This document shows positions 29,408-37,011 of a stretch of 37,011 bases of DNA, one piece after another; the stretch's first letter is position 1, and the number at the start of each line of letters is the position of its first letter. The stretch spans positions 7,566 through 44,576 of the forward strand of contig DCIU01000076.1 of assembly GCA_002317245.1 (NCBI GenBank), given 5' to 3'. This stretch comes from Lachnospiraceae bacterium UBA1718 (GTDB lineage: Bacteria > Bacillota > Clostridia > Lachnospirales > Lachnospiraceae). The translations under genes were made by a program, and so were the position numbers. The notes under the pieces are model-generated. The model searched no databases. It saw only the letters and a list, made by a program, of their open reading frames with translations, and was not told the origin of the DNA.

Positions 29408-30633
29408 TAATCCTCGTCTCTAGATGACTTGTAAAGGAATGAAGCATGATCTCTTGTTGCCTCAGCTTCATCCTTACCATAAAGAATCTTAAGTAAAATA
29501 GGTGTAGCAATTGATGATACTATAATCAGTAAAATAACTGATGTGAAATATACATCATCAAGAAGTCCTACAGCCAGACCCTTCTGAGATACAATAAGTG
29601 CCACCTCACCTCGGGTCATCATTCCGATACCAATTTTTAATGAATCTGGTCCCTTGAACTTGCATAATCTTGCAACAAGTCCACATCCAATAATCTTACA
29701 TGTAAGTGCAACGATTACGAATCCGATAGAGAAGAAGAGGATGTCTAAGTTCATGTTACTGATATTTGTCTTAAGACCAATACTTGCGAAGAATACTGGT
29801 CCGAATAACATGTATGAGTTGATATCCATTTTCTCAGCTATGTATTCAGAATCCTTGATTGAACAGAGAATAATACCGGCTACATATGCACCTGTAATAT
29901 CTGCAATTCCGAAGAATCTCTCAGCAATGAAGCTTAATGCGAAACAGTAAGCCATACCTGCGATAGGGATTCTTCTTGTGTGTGGGTATCTGTTATCAAC
30001 CCACTTAAATAATTTGTATGAAAGAAAACCAACAACAATTGCAAAAATAAAGAAGAGAACCGTATTAATTACAACTGAAATTGGCTTATTCTCTGGATTC
30101 TTGAATCCAATAACGAAGGTAAGTACAACGATACCAATAATATCATCGATAATGGCTGCACTAAGAATTGTTGTTCCGACCTTACCCTTAAGCTTACCTA
30201 ATTCCTTAAGAGTCTGAACAGTGATACTAACACTGGTGGCTGTCATAATTACACCAATGAATACTGCTCTGAAGAATTCTTCTGTTCCAACTGCTGCCGC
30301 ACCATAGAATCCCATGTAGAGAAGTGTACCACCAACAAGTGGAACGAATACTCCCGCACAGGCAATTAGGAAGGCGATTGGACCTGTCTTCATAAGTTCC
30401 TTAAGATCTGTCTCAAGACCTGCTGAGAACATAAGAAGAATTACACCGATCTCAGCCATTTGTGCAATAAAGTCAGTCTGCTGAACAAGACCGAATACAC
30501 AAGGACCAATAAGTAATCCGGCAATAATTTCACCAACTACCTGTGGTGCCTTAAGCTTCCTTGCTATAATTCCACATGCCTTTGCTGCAATTACTATAAT
30601 TGCCAAGTCTTTCAAAATACTGTATGCTTCCAT
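29407..30633 (-). CDS. CPA2-family cation/proton antiporter (Kef/NapA type)
   Basis: The 408-residue membrane protein has about 12-13 hydrophobic segments. GEIIAGLLIGPCVFGL, LLMFSAGLETDL, TATSVSITVQTL and SAAIIDDIIGIVVL are hallmark blocks; the Asp-Asp pair in the last is the proton/cation site of electrogenic Na+/H+ antiporters. MMTRGEVALIVSQKGLAVGLL closes the domain. It has no TrkA-N regulatory domain, so it is closer to NapA than KefC. ATG at 30633 is chosen because GAGGAG lies nine bases upstream; the ATG three codons earlier abuts that site. It overlaps the GH25 gene by one base. Confidence 0.88.
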   Translation of the reverse strand: MEAYSILKDLAIIVIAAKACGIIARKLKAPQVVGEIIAGLLIGPCVFGLVQQTDFIAQMAEIGVILLMFSAGLETDLKELMKTGPIAFLIACAGVFVPLVGGTLLYMGFYGAAAVGTEEFFRAVFIGVIMTATSVSITVQTLKELGKLKGKVGTTILSAAIIDDIIGIVVLTFVIGFKNPENKPISVVINTVLFFIFAIVVGFLSYKLFKWVDNRYPHTRRIPIAGMAYCFALSFIAERFFGIADITGAYVAGIILCSIKDSEYIAEKMDINSYMLFGPVFFASIGLKTNISNMNLDILFFSIGFVIVALTCKIIGCGLVARLCKFKGPDSLKIGIGMMTRGEVALIVSQKGLAVGLLDDVYFTSVILLIIVSSIATPILLKILYGKDEAEATRDHASFLYKSSRDED

Positions 30634-30688
30634 TTTTTTCATCTCCTCTGCATAGACTTCCCTTTGAAGTCAAAAAATAGCATAACAA

Positions 30689-32107
30689 TTATTGAATTCC
30701 ATTTAATTCCTGATACAGATTCTTGGCGAAACTATCTGTCATTCCACATATATAATCTGTAACTAACAACAATCTAAGGTATAACCTTTCTTCCTCGGAT
30801 TGTCCATCGGCAAATTTATGATAAATACGTAAATAATCCTTAGAAATAATAGACATTATTTTTTCATCGACATTATTTAATCTGTCTTTATAAGCAGAAT
30901 CGAAGTAAATTGCCGCATTCATGAATCTTCCAAGAAGGAATTTGAACATTGCATCGGCAGCAATCTCCAGCTTGAATATCTGCTTAGAGGTAAATGCATA
31001 CTTATATGCAATATCTCCAAGGGCCTTCATTATCTCTTCAGCTTCAGTATCTTTGAAAAGGTCTCTTTTAAAAGTACCTGCCATTATGTCTTCGTAGTTT
31101 TCAATGAAGCTGTCAGTTACGCAATGGAGCACCTTACCCTGAACATATACAACCCAGTTCTGAACTGCATAAATATCAGGTTCTTCATATTTATTGTTAA
31201 TGGCCTTCTCATATTTATTCTTAAGAATCTCAAGAAGCTTTTCGTATAAGCCCTTATTTTCCTCAGAATTAACCCTGTCCTCTAATTCCATTATGAGCTG
31301 ATCATAGCTAATGCAGCCCTTCTTAATTGCATCTTCAATATCAGCAGTTCTATAGGCAATATCATCTGCCGCCTCTAAGAGGAATGTAAGTGGATGGCGA
31401 CATCCATTTGTTCCAAGAGATTCCTGGATATCCTCGAAAGCTGTCTTGTCTGCATAGAAATATCCCATTTTCTTGCATTTGATATCTCCAGGGATACTCT
31501 TAATCTGCAGAGAAGAAACAGGATACTTGATAATTGTTCCAAGTAAGGCTTTAGTCAGATTCATTCCATTCTCATCTACAAGGAAATGAAGCTTTGTCAC
31601 AACTCTGAGTGCCTGGGTATTACCCTCGAAATGATAGAAATCATTTAACTGCTGTGGCAAAAGAGTCTCTTCAATGGTCTTCTCACCAAATTTCTTATTC
31701 TGGAAGTTCTCCTTACACCAGTCCTGGATGGCACTCTCACCAAAGTGACCAAAGGGCGGATTACCAATATCATGAATTAATCCGGCACACTGCAAAATAT
31801 TGCAGATATCTTCCTTCTGCTGGAAACCAAAGTCTGGATCGAGTTTATTCTCAATAATCGCAGCTCCAACACTCTGACCCAGGGAACGGGCAAAGGAACT
31901 TACTTCTAATGAATGAGTAAGTCTTGTTCTGATATAGTCACTCTTATCAAGAGGAAAGACCTGAGTCTTATCCTGGAGACGTCTGAAGGAAGCTGAACTA
32001 ATTATTCTGTGATAATCCTTCTCGAACTCAGTTCTTATATCCTGTGAAGTTGTGCTCTTACTGTAAGAACGGATTCTGTCTCCATTCAGTAATTGTTTCC
32101 ATTCCAT
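30689..32107 (-). CDS. dgt: deoxyguanosinetriphosphate triphosphohydrolase-like HD-domain protein
   Basis: The 472-residue protein starts with the dGTPase pattern FEKDYHRIISSASFRRLQDK, then TRLTHSLEVSSFARSL (first metal His), GLIHDIGNPPFGHFGE (H-D) and EAADDIAYRTADIEDA (distal Asp). This is the HD-superfamily metal site that hydrolyses dNTPs to deoxynucleoside and triphosphate. The length matches the long dGTPase type (E. coli about 500). ATG at 32107 follows AGGAATAAATT. It is located 117 bases after gyrA behind two hairpins, with no clear promoter of its own, so read-through from the gyrase operon is possible. A purine-nucleotide-sanitising or phage-resisting role is known for relatives. 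Confidence 0.9.
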   Translation of the reverse strand: MEWKQLLNGDRIRSYSKSTTSQDIRTEFEKDYHRIISSASFRRLQDKTQVFPLDKSDYIRTRLTHSLEVSSFARSLGQSVGAAIIENKLDPDFGFQQKEDICNILQCAGLIHDIGNPPFGHFGESAIQDWCKENFQNKKFGEKTIEETLLPQQLNDFYHFEGNTQALRVVTKLHFLVDENGMNLTKALLGTIIKYPVSSLQIKSIPGDIKCKKMGYFYADKTAFEDIQESLGTNGCRHPLTFLLEAADDIAYRTADIEDAIKKGCISYDQLIMELEDRVNSEENKGLYEKLLEILKNKYEKAINNKYEEPDIYAVQNWVVYVQGKVLHCVTDSFIENYEDIMAGTFKRDLFKDTEAEEIMKALGDIAYKYAFTSKQIFKLEIAADAMFKFLLGRFMNAAIYFDSAYKDRLNNVDEKIMSIISKDYLRIYHKFADGQSEEERLYLRLLLVTDYICGMTDSFAKNLYQELNGIQ

Positions 32108-32126
32108 AATTTATTCCTATTATGTG

Positions 32127-32194
32127 AAAAAAATGTGTATTTTTACACATATCACTAATCGCACAATTAGGTCGCCTGATAATCAGGCGACCTA
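32127..32194 (-). terminator. two tandem hairpins after gyrA
   Basis: On the minus strand a 12-bp perfect stem comes first (TAGGTCGCCTGA with TCAGGCGACCTA, 32168-32194). A 7-bp stem follows (ATGTGTA with TACACAT, 32133-32150) with seven T. The second is the likely intrinsic terminator; the first may stabilise or pause. Confidence 0.8.
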
Positions 32195-32224
32195 GTTTAC
32201 ATAATACAAAATAATACTATACTA

Positions 32225-34753
32225 TTATTCTTCGTCTTCTGCAGTTACTTCTTCTGCTCCTTCTGTCTCTACATCTTCTGGTAAATCTATTTCATTACCA
32301 TTATCATCAGAAACCTTATCTCGTACCTTGGCAATCTTGGCAATCTTAACATCTTCCTTAAGATCCATAAGCTTTACGCCAGTAGTCATTCTGCCAAGCT
32401 CTCTGATATCATCCATTCTAATCTGAATGATAATACCCTCATTAGTGATCATCATAATCTCGTGATCATCATTAACTGCCTTAATTCCAACTACATATCC
32501 TGTCTTGTCATTAAGCTTGTAGCAGCGAAGTCCCTTACCACCACGTCTCTGCAATCTGAACTTATCAAGGGCTGTTCTCTTACCAATACCCTTCTCAGTT
32601 ACTAAGAGAAGTGAATCTCCCTGGGTATCAATCTGCATTCCAACAATCTCATCATCCTCGTCAAGATCCATTGCCTTAACACCCATTGTATTACGTCCGG
32701 TAAGTCTGACATCTGTCTCCTTGAACTGAATACACATAGCATTCTTAGTTACAATGAAGATTCTGTTCTCACTATCAGTTGTCTTAACATCAATTAATTC
32801 ATCATCATCCTGGATATTAATTGCGATAAGACCATTCTTTCTAATATTTGCGAATTCCTGAATTGAAGTCTTTTTTACAATACCCTTCTTAGTTACAAAG
32901 AAGAGATTCTTGTTATCTTCAATACTTGTAAGAGGTATCATAGCTGATATCTTCTCACCTGGATTAAGCTGGAGGAGATTAATAATAGCTGTACCTCTTG
33001 CTGTTCTTCCAGCTTCAGGAATCTCATAAGCACGAAGTCTGTATACACGGCCCATACTTGTGTAGAACATTACATCATTATGGGTATTAGTCATTAAGAG
33101 ATCTTCGATATAGTCATCCTGAATTGTAGACATTCCCTTAATTCCCTTGCCACCTCTGTTCTGGGCACGGAAATTATCCATTGTCATACGCTTGATGTAA
33201 CCAAGGTTACTCATTGCGATTACAACATTCTCATTAGGAATCATATCTTCAATTGAGATATCATCATCATCAAATCCAATGGCTGTTCTTCTGTCATCAC
33301 CGAATTTATCAGAAATTTCTGTAAGCTCTGTCTTAATTACACCTAAGAGAAGCTTCTTATCAGCAAGGATTGCCTTCAAATTCTCAATAATCTTAACTAA
33401 TTCTTCATGACGTGCTTCAAGTTTCTCTCTCTCCAAACCTGTCAGACGTCTGAGTCTCATATCAACAATAGCCTTAGCCTGAGCTTCATCAAGTCCAAAA
33501 GCTTCGATTAAGCCATTAACTGCTGTAGCTACATCTGCACTAGATCTGATAATTCTGATTACTTCATCAATATTATCAAGGGCAATGAGTAATCCCTGTA
33601 AGATATGATCTTCTTCCTCAGCTTTATTAAGATCGTACTTAGTTCTTCTTGTTACTACTTCTTCCTGATGCTTCAGATAATATGTAAGCATCTCAAGAAG
33701 ACTCATAACCTTAGGCTGATTATTGGCAAGAGCTAACATGTTAACTCCAAATGTATCCTGGAGCTGTGTATGCTTATATAACTTATTGAGTAAGACGTTG
33801 GCATTAACATCACGTCTAAGCTCAATAACAATTCTCATACCTTCTCTGTTAGACTCATCACGAAGTTCTGTAATGCCATCGATTTTCTTCTCTTTATGAA
33901 GCTCTGCAATCTTCTCGATAAGTCTTGCCTTATTAACCATGTATGGAAGCTCAGTTACAATAATCTGAGATTTGCCATTCTCCATAGTCTCAATATTACA
34001 TACGGCACGAACCTTAATCTTGCCACGGCCTGTTCTGTAAGCTTCCTCAACTGCTTTTGTACCTAAGATAATACCCCCAGTTGGGAAATCTGGAGCCTTA
34101 ACAAGCTCTAAGAGTTCTTCAATATCTGTCTCTCTGTCTTCTTCAACTCGATTATCAATAATCTTGCATACAGCATTAGCCACTTCACGAAGATTGTGAG
34201 GTGGAATATTAGTAGCCATACCTACAGCGATACCAGTTGTTCCGTTAACAAGAAGATTAGGATATCTGCTTGGAAGTACTACAGGCTCTGACTCTGTCTC
34301 ATCGAAGTTAGGAACGAAGTCAACTGTATTCTTATCAATATCAGCAAGCATCTCGCCAGAAATCTTAGATAATCTTGCCTCTGTATATCGCATAGCAGCA
34401 GCTCCATCACCATCGACAGAACCGAAATTACCATGACCATCAACAAGAGGATATCTGAAGCTCCACTCCTGAGCCATATTAACTAATGCACCATAGATTG
34501 AGCTGTCGCCATGTGGATGGTATTTACCCATTGTATCACCGACAATTCTGGCACATTTTCTATGTGGCTTGTCATATGTGTTGCTCAGTTCCTTCATTGA
34601 GTAGAGAACTCTTCTCTGAACTGGCTTAAGTCCATCTCTTACATCTGGAAGTGCTCGTGAAGCAATAACGCTCATGGCATAGTCAATGTAAGATGACTCC
34701 ATTATTTTCTTTAAATCTTCATGTTTTACCTGATCAAAAATCTGATCATCCAT
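32225..34753 (-). CDS. gyrA: DNA gyrase subunit A
   Basis: The 842-residue protein has the breakage-reunion domain with active-site Y123 (AAMRYTEARL) and a tower/coiled-coil region with MRLRRLTGLEREKLE. The C-terminal beta-pinwheel carries the GyrA box QRRGGKGL, which distinguishes it from ParC. With GyrB it introduces negative supercoils. In the quinolone-determining region HPHGDSSIYGALVN, the position equal to E. coli Asp87 is Gly88, while Ser83 is conserved as Ser84. The C-terminus is acidic (DLPEDVETEGAEEVTAEDEE). ATG at 34753 has AAGGAG upstream, next to an intercistronic hairpin. Confidence 0.97.
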   Translation of the reverse strand: MDDQIFDQVKHEDLKKIMESSYIDYAMSVIASRALPDVRDGLKPVQRRVLYSMKELSNTYDKPHRKCARIVGDTMGKYHPHGDSSIYGALVNMAQEWSFRYPLVDGHGNFGSVDGDGAAAMRYTEARLSKISGEMLADIDKNTVDFVPNFDETESEPVVLPSRYPNLLVNGTTGIAVGMATNIPPHNLREVANAVCKIIDNRVEEDRETDIEELLELVKAPDFPTGGIILGTKAVEEAYRTGRGKIKVRAVCNIETMENGKSQIIVTELPYMVNKARLIEKIAELHKEKKIDGITELRDESNREGMRIVIELRRDVNANVLLNKLYKHTQLQDTFGVNMLALANNQPKVMSLLEMLTYYLKHQEEVVTRRTKYDLNKAEEEDHILQGLLIALDNIDEVIRIIRSSADVATAVNGLIEAFGLDEAQAKAIVDMRLRRLTGLEREKLEARHEELVKIIENLKAILADKKLLLGVIKTELTEISDKFGDDRRTAIGFDDDDISIEDMIPNENVVIAMSNLGYIKRMTMDNFRAQNRGGKGIKGMSTIQDDYIEDLLMTNTHNDVMFYTSMGRVYRLRAYEIPEAGRTARGTAIINLLQLNPGEKISAMIPLTSIEDNKNLFFVTKKGIVKKTSIQEFANIRKNGLIAINIQDDDELIDVKTTDSENRIFIVTKNAMCIQFKETDVRLTGRNTMGVKAMDLDEDDEIVGMQIDTQGDSLLLVTEKGIGKRTALDKFRLQRRGGKGLRCYKLNDKTGYVVGIKAVNDDHEIMMITNEGIIIQIRMDDIRELGRMTTGVKLMDLKEDVKIAKIAKVRDKVSDDNGNEIDLPEDVETEGAEEVTAEDEE

Positions 34754-34766
34754 ATTTGTTCTCCTT

Positions 34767-34783
34767 CCGCTGCGAAGCAGCGG
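34767..34783 (-). promoter_or_regulatory. small hairpin between gyrB and gyrA, abutting the gyrA ribosome site
   Basis: CCGCTGC-TTC-GCAGCGG forms a 7-bp, 3-base-loop hairpin that ends directly at the AAGGAG of gyrA. It could hinder or guide ribosome entry or mark an mRNA processing point. Confidence 0.7.
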
Positions 34784-34792
34784 CTAATATTT

Positions 34793-36742
34793 TTAAATAT
34801 CAAGATTCTTAACGTACTTGGCATTCTCTTCGATGAATTCTCTTCTTGGCTCAACCTTGTCACCCATAAGAGTTGTGAATGTAAGGTCAAGTTCTGATTC
34901 AGAGTCATCATCAACGCTTACTCTTCTAAGTACTCTCTTCTCAGGATCCATTGTTGTCTCCCAGAGCTGATCAGCATCCATCTCACCAAGACCCTTGTAT
35001 CTCTGAATCTTGTTGTTCTGATCACGGCCAACTTCATTAATGATGTTAGCAAGCTCTTCATCAGAGTATGCATACCAGACCTTCTTATTCTTCTCAAGCT
35101 TATAAAGTGGAGGTGTAGCAAGATATACATAACCCTGCTTAATTAGTTCTGGCATAAATCTATATAAGAATGTAAGCATTAATGTAGCAATGTGAGCACC
35201 ATCAACGTCGGCATCAGTCATGATAATAATCTTATGATATCTTAACTTACTGATATCAAAGTCTTCATGAATACCTGTACCGAAGGCAGTAATCATTGAT
35301 CTGATCTCGGCATTACCTAAGATTTTATCAAGTCTTGCCTTCTCAACATTTAATATCTTTCCACGAAGTGGAAGAATAGCCTGAGTTGCTCTGCTTCTAG
35401 CAGTCTTGGCAGATCCACCAGCGGAATCTCCCTCAACGATGAAGATTTCACAATTTTCAGGATTCTTATCAGAACAATCTGCAAGCTTACCTGGAAGTGA
35501 TAATCCATCAAGAGCGGATTTTCTTCTTGTAAGATCTCTGGCCTTTCTTGCTGCATCTCTGGCACGCTGTGCAAGAATTGATTTTTCGCAGATTGTCTTA
35601 GCAACTGTAGGATTCTGCTCAAGGAAATATGTAAGCTGCTCAGTTACAATACTCTCAACAGCACCTCTTGCTTCAGAATTACCAAGCTTCTGCTTAGTCT
35701 GACCTTCGAACTGTGGCTCTTCAACCTTAATTGAAATAATTGCGGTAAGACCTTCTCTGATATCTTCACCAGAGAGATTAGTATCGCTATCCTTCAGGAT
35801 CTTATTAGTTCTGGCATAATCATTAAATGTCTTGGTTAAGGCATTTCTAAAACCAACAAGATGTGTTCCTCCTTCTGGAGTAGTGATGTTATTAACAAAA
35901 GACGCCACATTTTCTGTATATGAATCATTATGCTGGAAGGCAACTTCAACATATACATTATTCTTAGTACCTTCGAAATACAGAATGTCATTATAGAGAG
36001 CTGTCTTACTTCTATTGAGGTATACTACGAATTCCTTAATACCACCCTCATAGTGGAAGGTCTTGCTTCTTATCTTCTTATTACCATCTTCATCAACTTC
36101 CCTGCCATCATGAAGATTAATCTTAAGACCCTTTGTTAAGAATGCTGTCTCACGTAATCTGGTCATCAGAATATCATAATCAAAGACTGTCTCTTCAAAA
36201 ATGGTGTCATCTGGCATGAAATCAACTCTTGTACCAGTCTTACCCTCTGGGCAGTCACCTATTACTTCAAGTGGATACATTACATGACCACGCTCATATC
36301 TCTGCTTATAGATCTTGCCATCTCTATAAATCTGAACTTCAAGCCAATTAGATAATGCATTAACAACTGACGCACCAACTCCATGAAGTCCACCGGATAC
36401 CTTGTATCCTCCACCACCGAATTTTCCACCTGCGTGAAGAATAGTAAATACTACTTCAACAGCTGGCTTGCCAGCCTTGTGGTTAATATCTGTTGGAATT
36501 CCACGACCATCATCAATAACAGTAATAGAATTATCTTCATTAATTGTTACATCTATCTCATTACAGAATCCTGCTAATGCTTCATCAACTGAATTATCAA
36601 CAATTTCATATACAAGATGATGTAATCCTCTGGCAGAAGTACTTCCTATATACATACCTGGTCTCTTACGAACCGCTTCAAGACCTTCTAATATCTGGAT
36701 TTGGTCAGCGCCATATTCCTGATTATTATCTGTTGTACCCAT
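34793..36742 (-). CDS. gyrB: DNA gyrase subunit B
   Basis: The 649-residue protein has the GHKL ATPase motifs EIVDNSVDEAL, DDGRGIP and GLHGVGASVVNALS, a transducer domain, and the TOPRIM signature EGDSAGGSAK with DADVDGAHI for metal binding. PLRGKILNVEKARLDKIL completes the set. It has the short form without the Gram-negative insertion. It drives ATP-dependent strand passage with GyrA. The ATG overlaps the recF stop by one base (TAATG), with GGAGG four bases upstream. Confidence 0.97.
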   Translation of the reverse strand: MGTTDNNQEYGADQIQILEGLEAVRKRPGMYIGSTSARGLHHLVYEIVDNSVDEALAGFCNEIDVTINEDNSITVIDDGRGIPTDINHKAGKPAVEVVFTILHAGGKFGGGGYKVSGGLHGVGASVVNALSNWLEVQIYRDGKIYKQRYERGHVMYPLEVIGDCPEGKTGTRVDFMPDDTIFEETVFDYDILMTRLRETAFLTKGLKINLHDGREVDEDGNKKIRSKTFHYEGGIKEFVVYLNRSKTALYNDILYFEGTKNNVYVEVAFQHNDSYTENVASFVNNITTPEGGTHLVGFRNALTKTFNDYARTNKILKDSDTNLSGEDIREGLTAIISIKVEEPQFEGQTKQKLGNSEARGAVESIVTEQLTYFLEQNPTVAKTICEKSILAQRARDAARKARDLTRRKSALDGLSLPGKLADCSDKNPENCEIFIVEGDSAGGSAKTARSRATQAILPLRGKILNVEKARLDKILGNAEIRSMITAFGTGIHEDFDISKLRYHKIIIMTDADVDGAHIATLMLTFLYRFMPELIKQGYVYLATPPLYKLEKNKKVWYAYSDEELANIINEVGRDQNNKIQRYKGLGEMDADQLWETTMDPEKRVLRRVSVDDDSESELDLTFTTLMGDKVEPRREFIEENAKYVKNLDI

Positions 36743-37011
36743 TATGCCTCCAATGCTTCAACAACACCGTTAGTTACTTTAAATACTTTATTAATCTCAA
36801 ATCTGTGGTTAACAAATTCATCAAGTCCAGTACATGTAATGATTGTCTGTATATCTCCAATACTGTCTAATAAGTAATTCTGTCTGTTACTATCAAGCTC
36901 AGATAATACATCATCAAGTAATAATACTGGTGTATCCTTGGTAATTCTCTTAACCAGTTCTATCTCAGATAATTTAAGAGATAAGGCTGCAGTTCTCTGC
37001 TGACCCTGCGA
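36742..37011 (-). CDS. recF: RecF, C-terminal 89 residues (runs off the right edge)
   Basis: The minus-strand frame from 37011 reads SQGQQRTAALSLKLSEIELV, the ABC-type signature of RecF, then TPVLLLDDVLSELDSNRQ (Walker B/D-loop), and ends in EALEA before TAA at 36742-36744. RecF loads RecA at gaps with RecO and RecR. The order recF-gyrB-gyrA is the conserved origin-proximal arrangement, so dnaN and dnaA are expected beyond the right edge. Confidence 0.95.
   Translation of the reverse strand, partial: SQGQQRTAALSLKLSEIELVKRITKDTPVLLLDDVLSELDSNRQNYLLDSIGDIQTIITCTGLDEFVNHRFEINKVFKVTNGVVEALEA

Noticed and set aside
32225..34753. Topoisomerase IV subunit A instead of gyrase A
   Set aside because: The C-terminal QRRGGKGL gyrase box and the recF-gyrB context identify GyrA.

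Overview
The window is bacterial chromosome, most likely from a Lachnospiraceae member of the Butyrivibrio/Pseudobutyrivibrio/Roseburia type. The reasons are the AT-rich Firmicutes base composition, strong AGGAGG-type ribosome binding sites, sigma-A-like promoters, a GH120 xylosidase, a chemotaxis receptor, a ferredoxin-fused aldo/keto reductase and a short-form S-adenosylhomocysteine hydrolase. The species is inferred, not shown. The right end reads recF-gyrB-gyrA on the minus strand, the classic origin-proximal order, so oriC/dnaA probably lies just beyond position 37011. Most genes point left, away from it.

Layout from the left. 1-1062: front part of a GH120 beta-xylosidase. 1237-7146: a branched-chain amino acid (LIV-type) ABC operon, livJ-livH-livM-livG-livF followed by a ketopantoate reductase, with a terminator-like leader hairpin and a second hairpin after livJ. 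7243-9026: a histidine kinase/response regulator pair, divergent from a pyridoxamine kinase (9175-10023). 10036-10167: a long inverted repeat with a GC-rich core fills the gap before a chemotaxis receptor (10170-12161). 12260-14255: glucose-6-phosphate isomerase and a PaaI-like thioesterase. 14369-15639: an acyltransferase divergent from a 41-residue membrane peptide, with a shared dyad between them. 15791-17631: aldo/keto reductase and a GNAT protein, divergent from a PD-(D/E)XK-like protein with a probable C-terminal winged helix (17684-18442).

18443-22071 is the accessory stretch. It is bounded by two same-direction copies of a dispersed GC-rich repeat. It holds a metallophosphoesterase, then a leftward module with a near-consensus promoter: a 61-residue protein, a GIY-YIG-type protein, a protein with two copies of a GyrA coiled-coil (C-gate) helical motif, and a third small gene broken by an in-frame TAA. 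An unrecognised 163-residue protein is divergent from the module. I recognise no described system with this composition; it is the best candidate here for something new.

22172-30633 returns to mixed housekeeping: a solitary HicB-like protein, an alpha/beta hydrolase whose nucleophile serine position is alanine, a dicarboxylate/amino-acid symporter, SAH hydrolase, a D-2-hydroxyacid dehydrogenase with murG, a membrane-anchored GH25 muramidase and a CPA2 cation/proton antiporter. 30689-37011: dGTPase, gyrA, gyrB and the end of recF. I saw no rRNA, tRNA, CRISPR array, complete transposase or riboswitch of a known class. All family calls are from reading the translations, without database searches.
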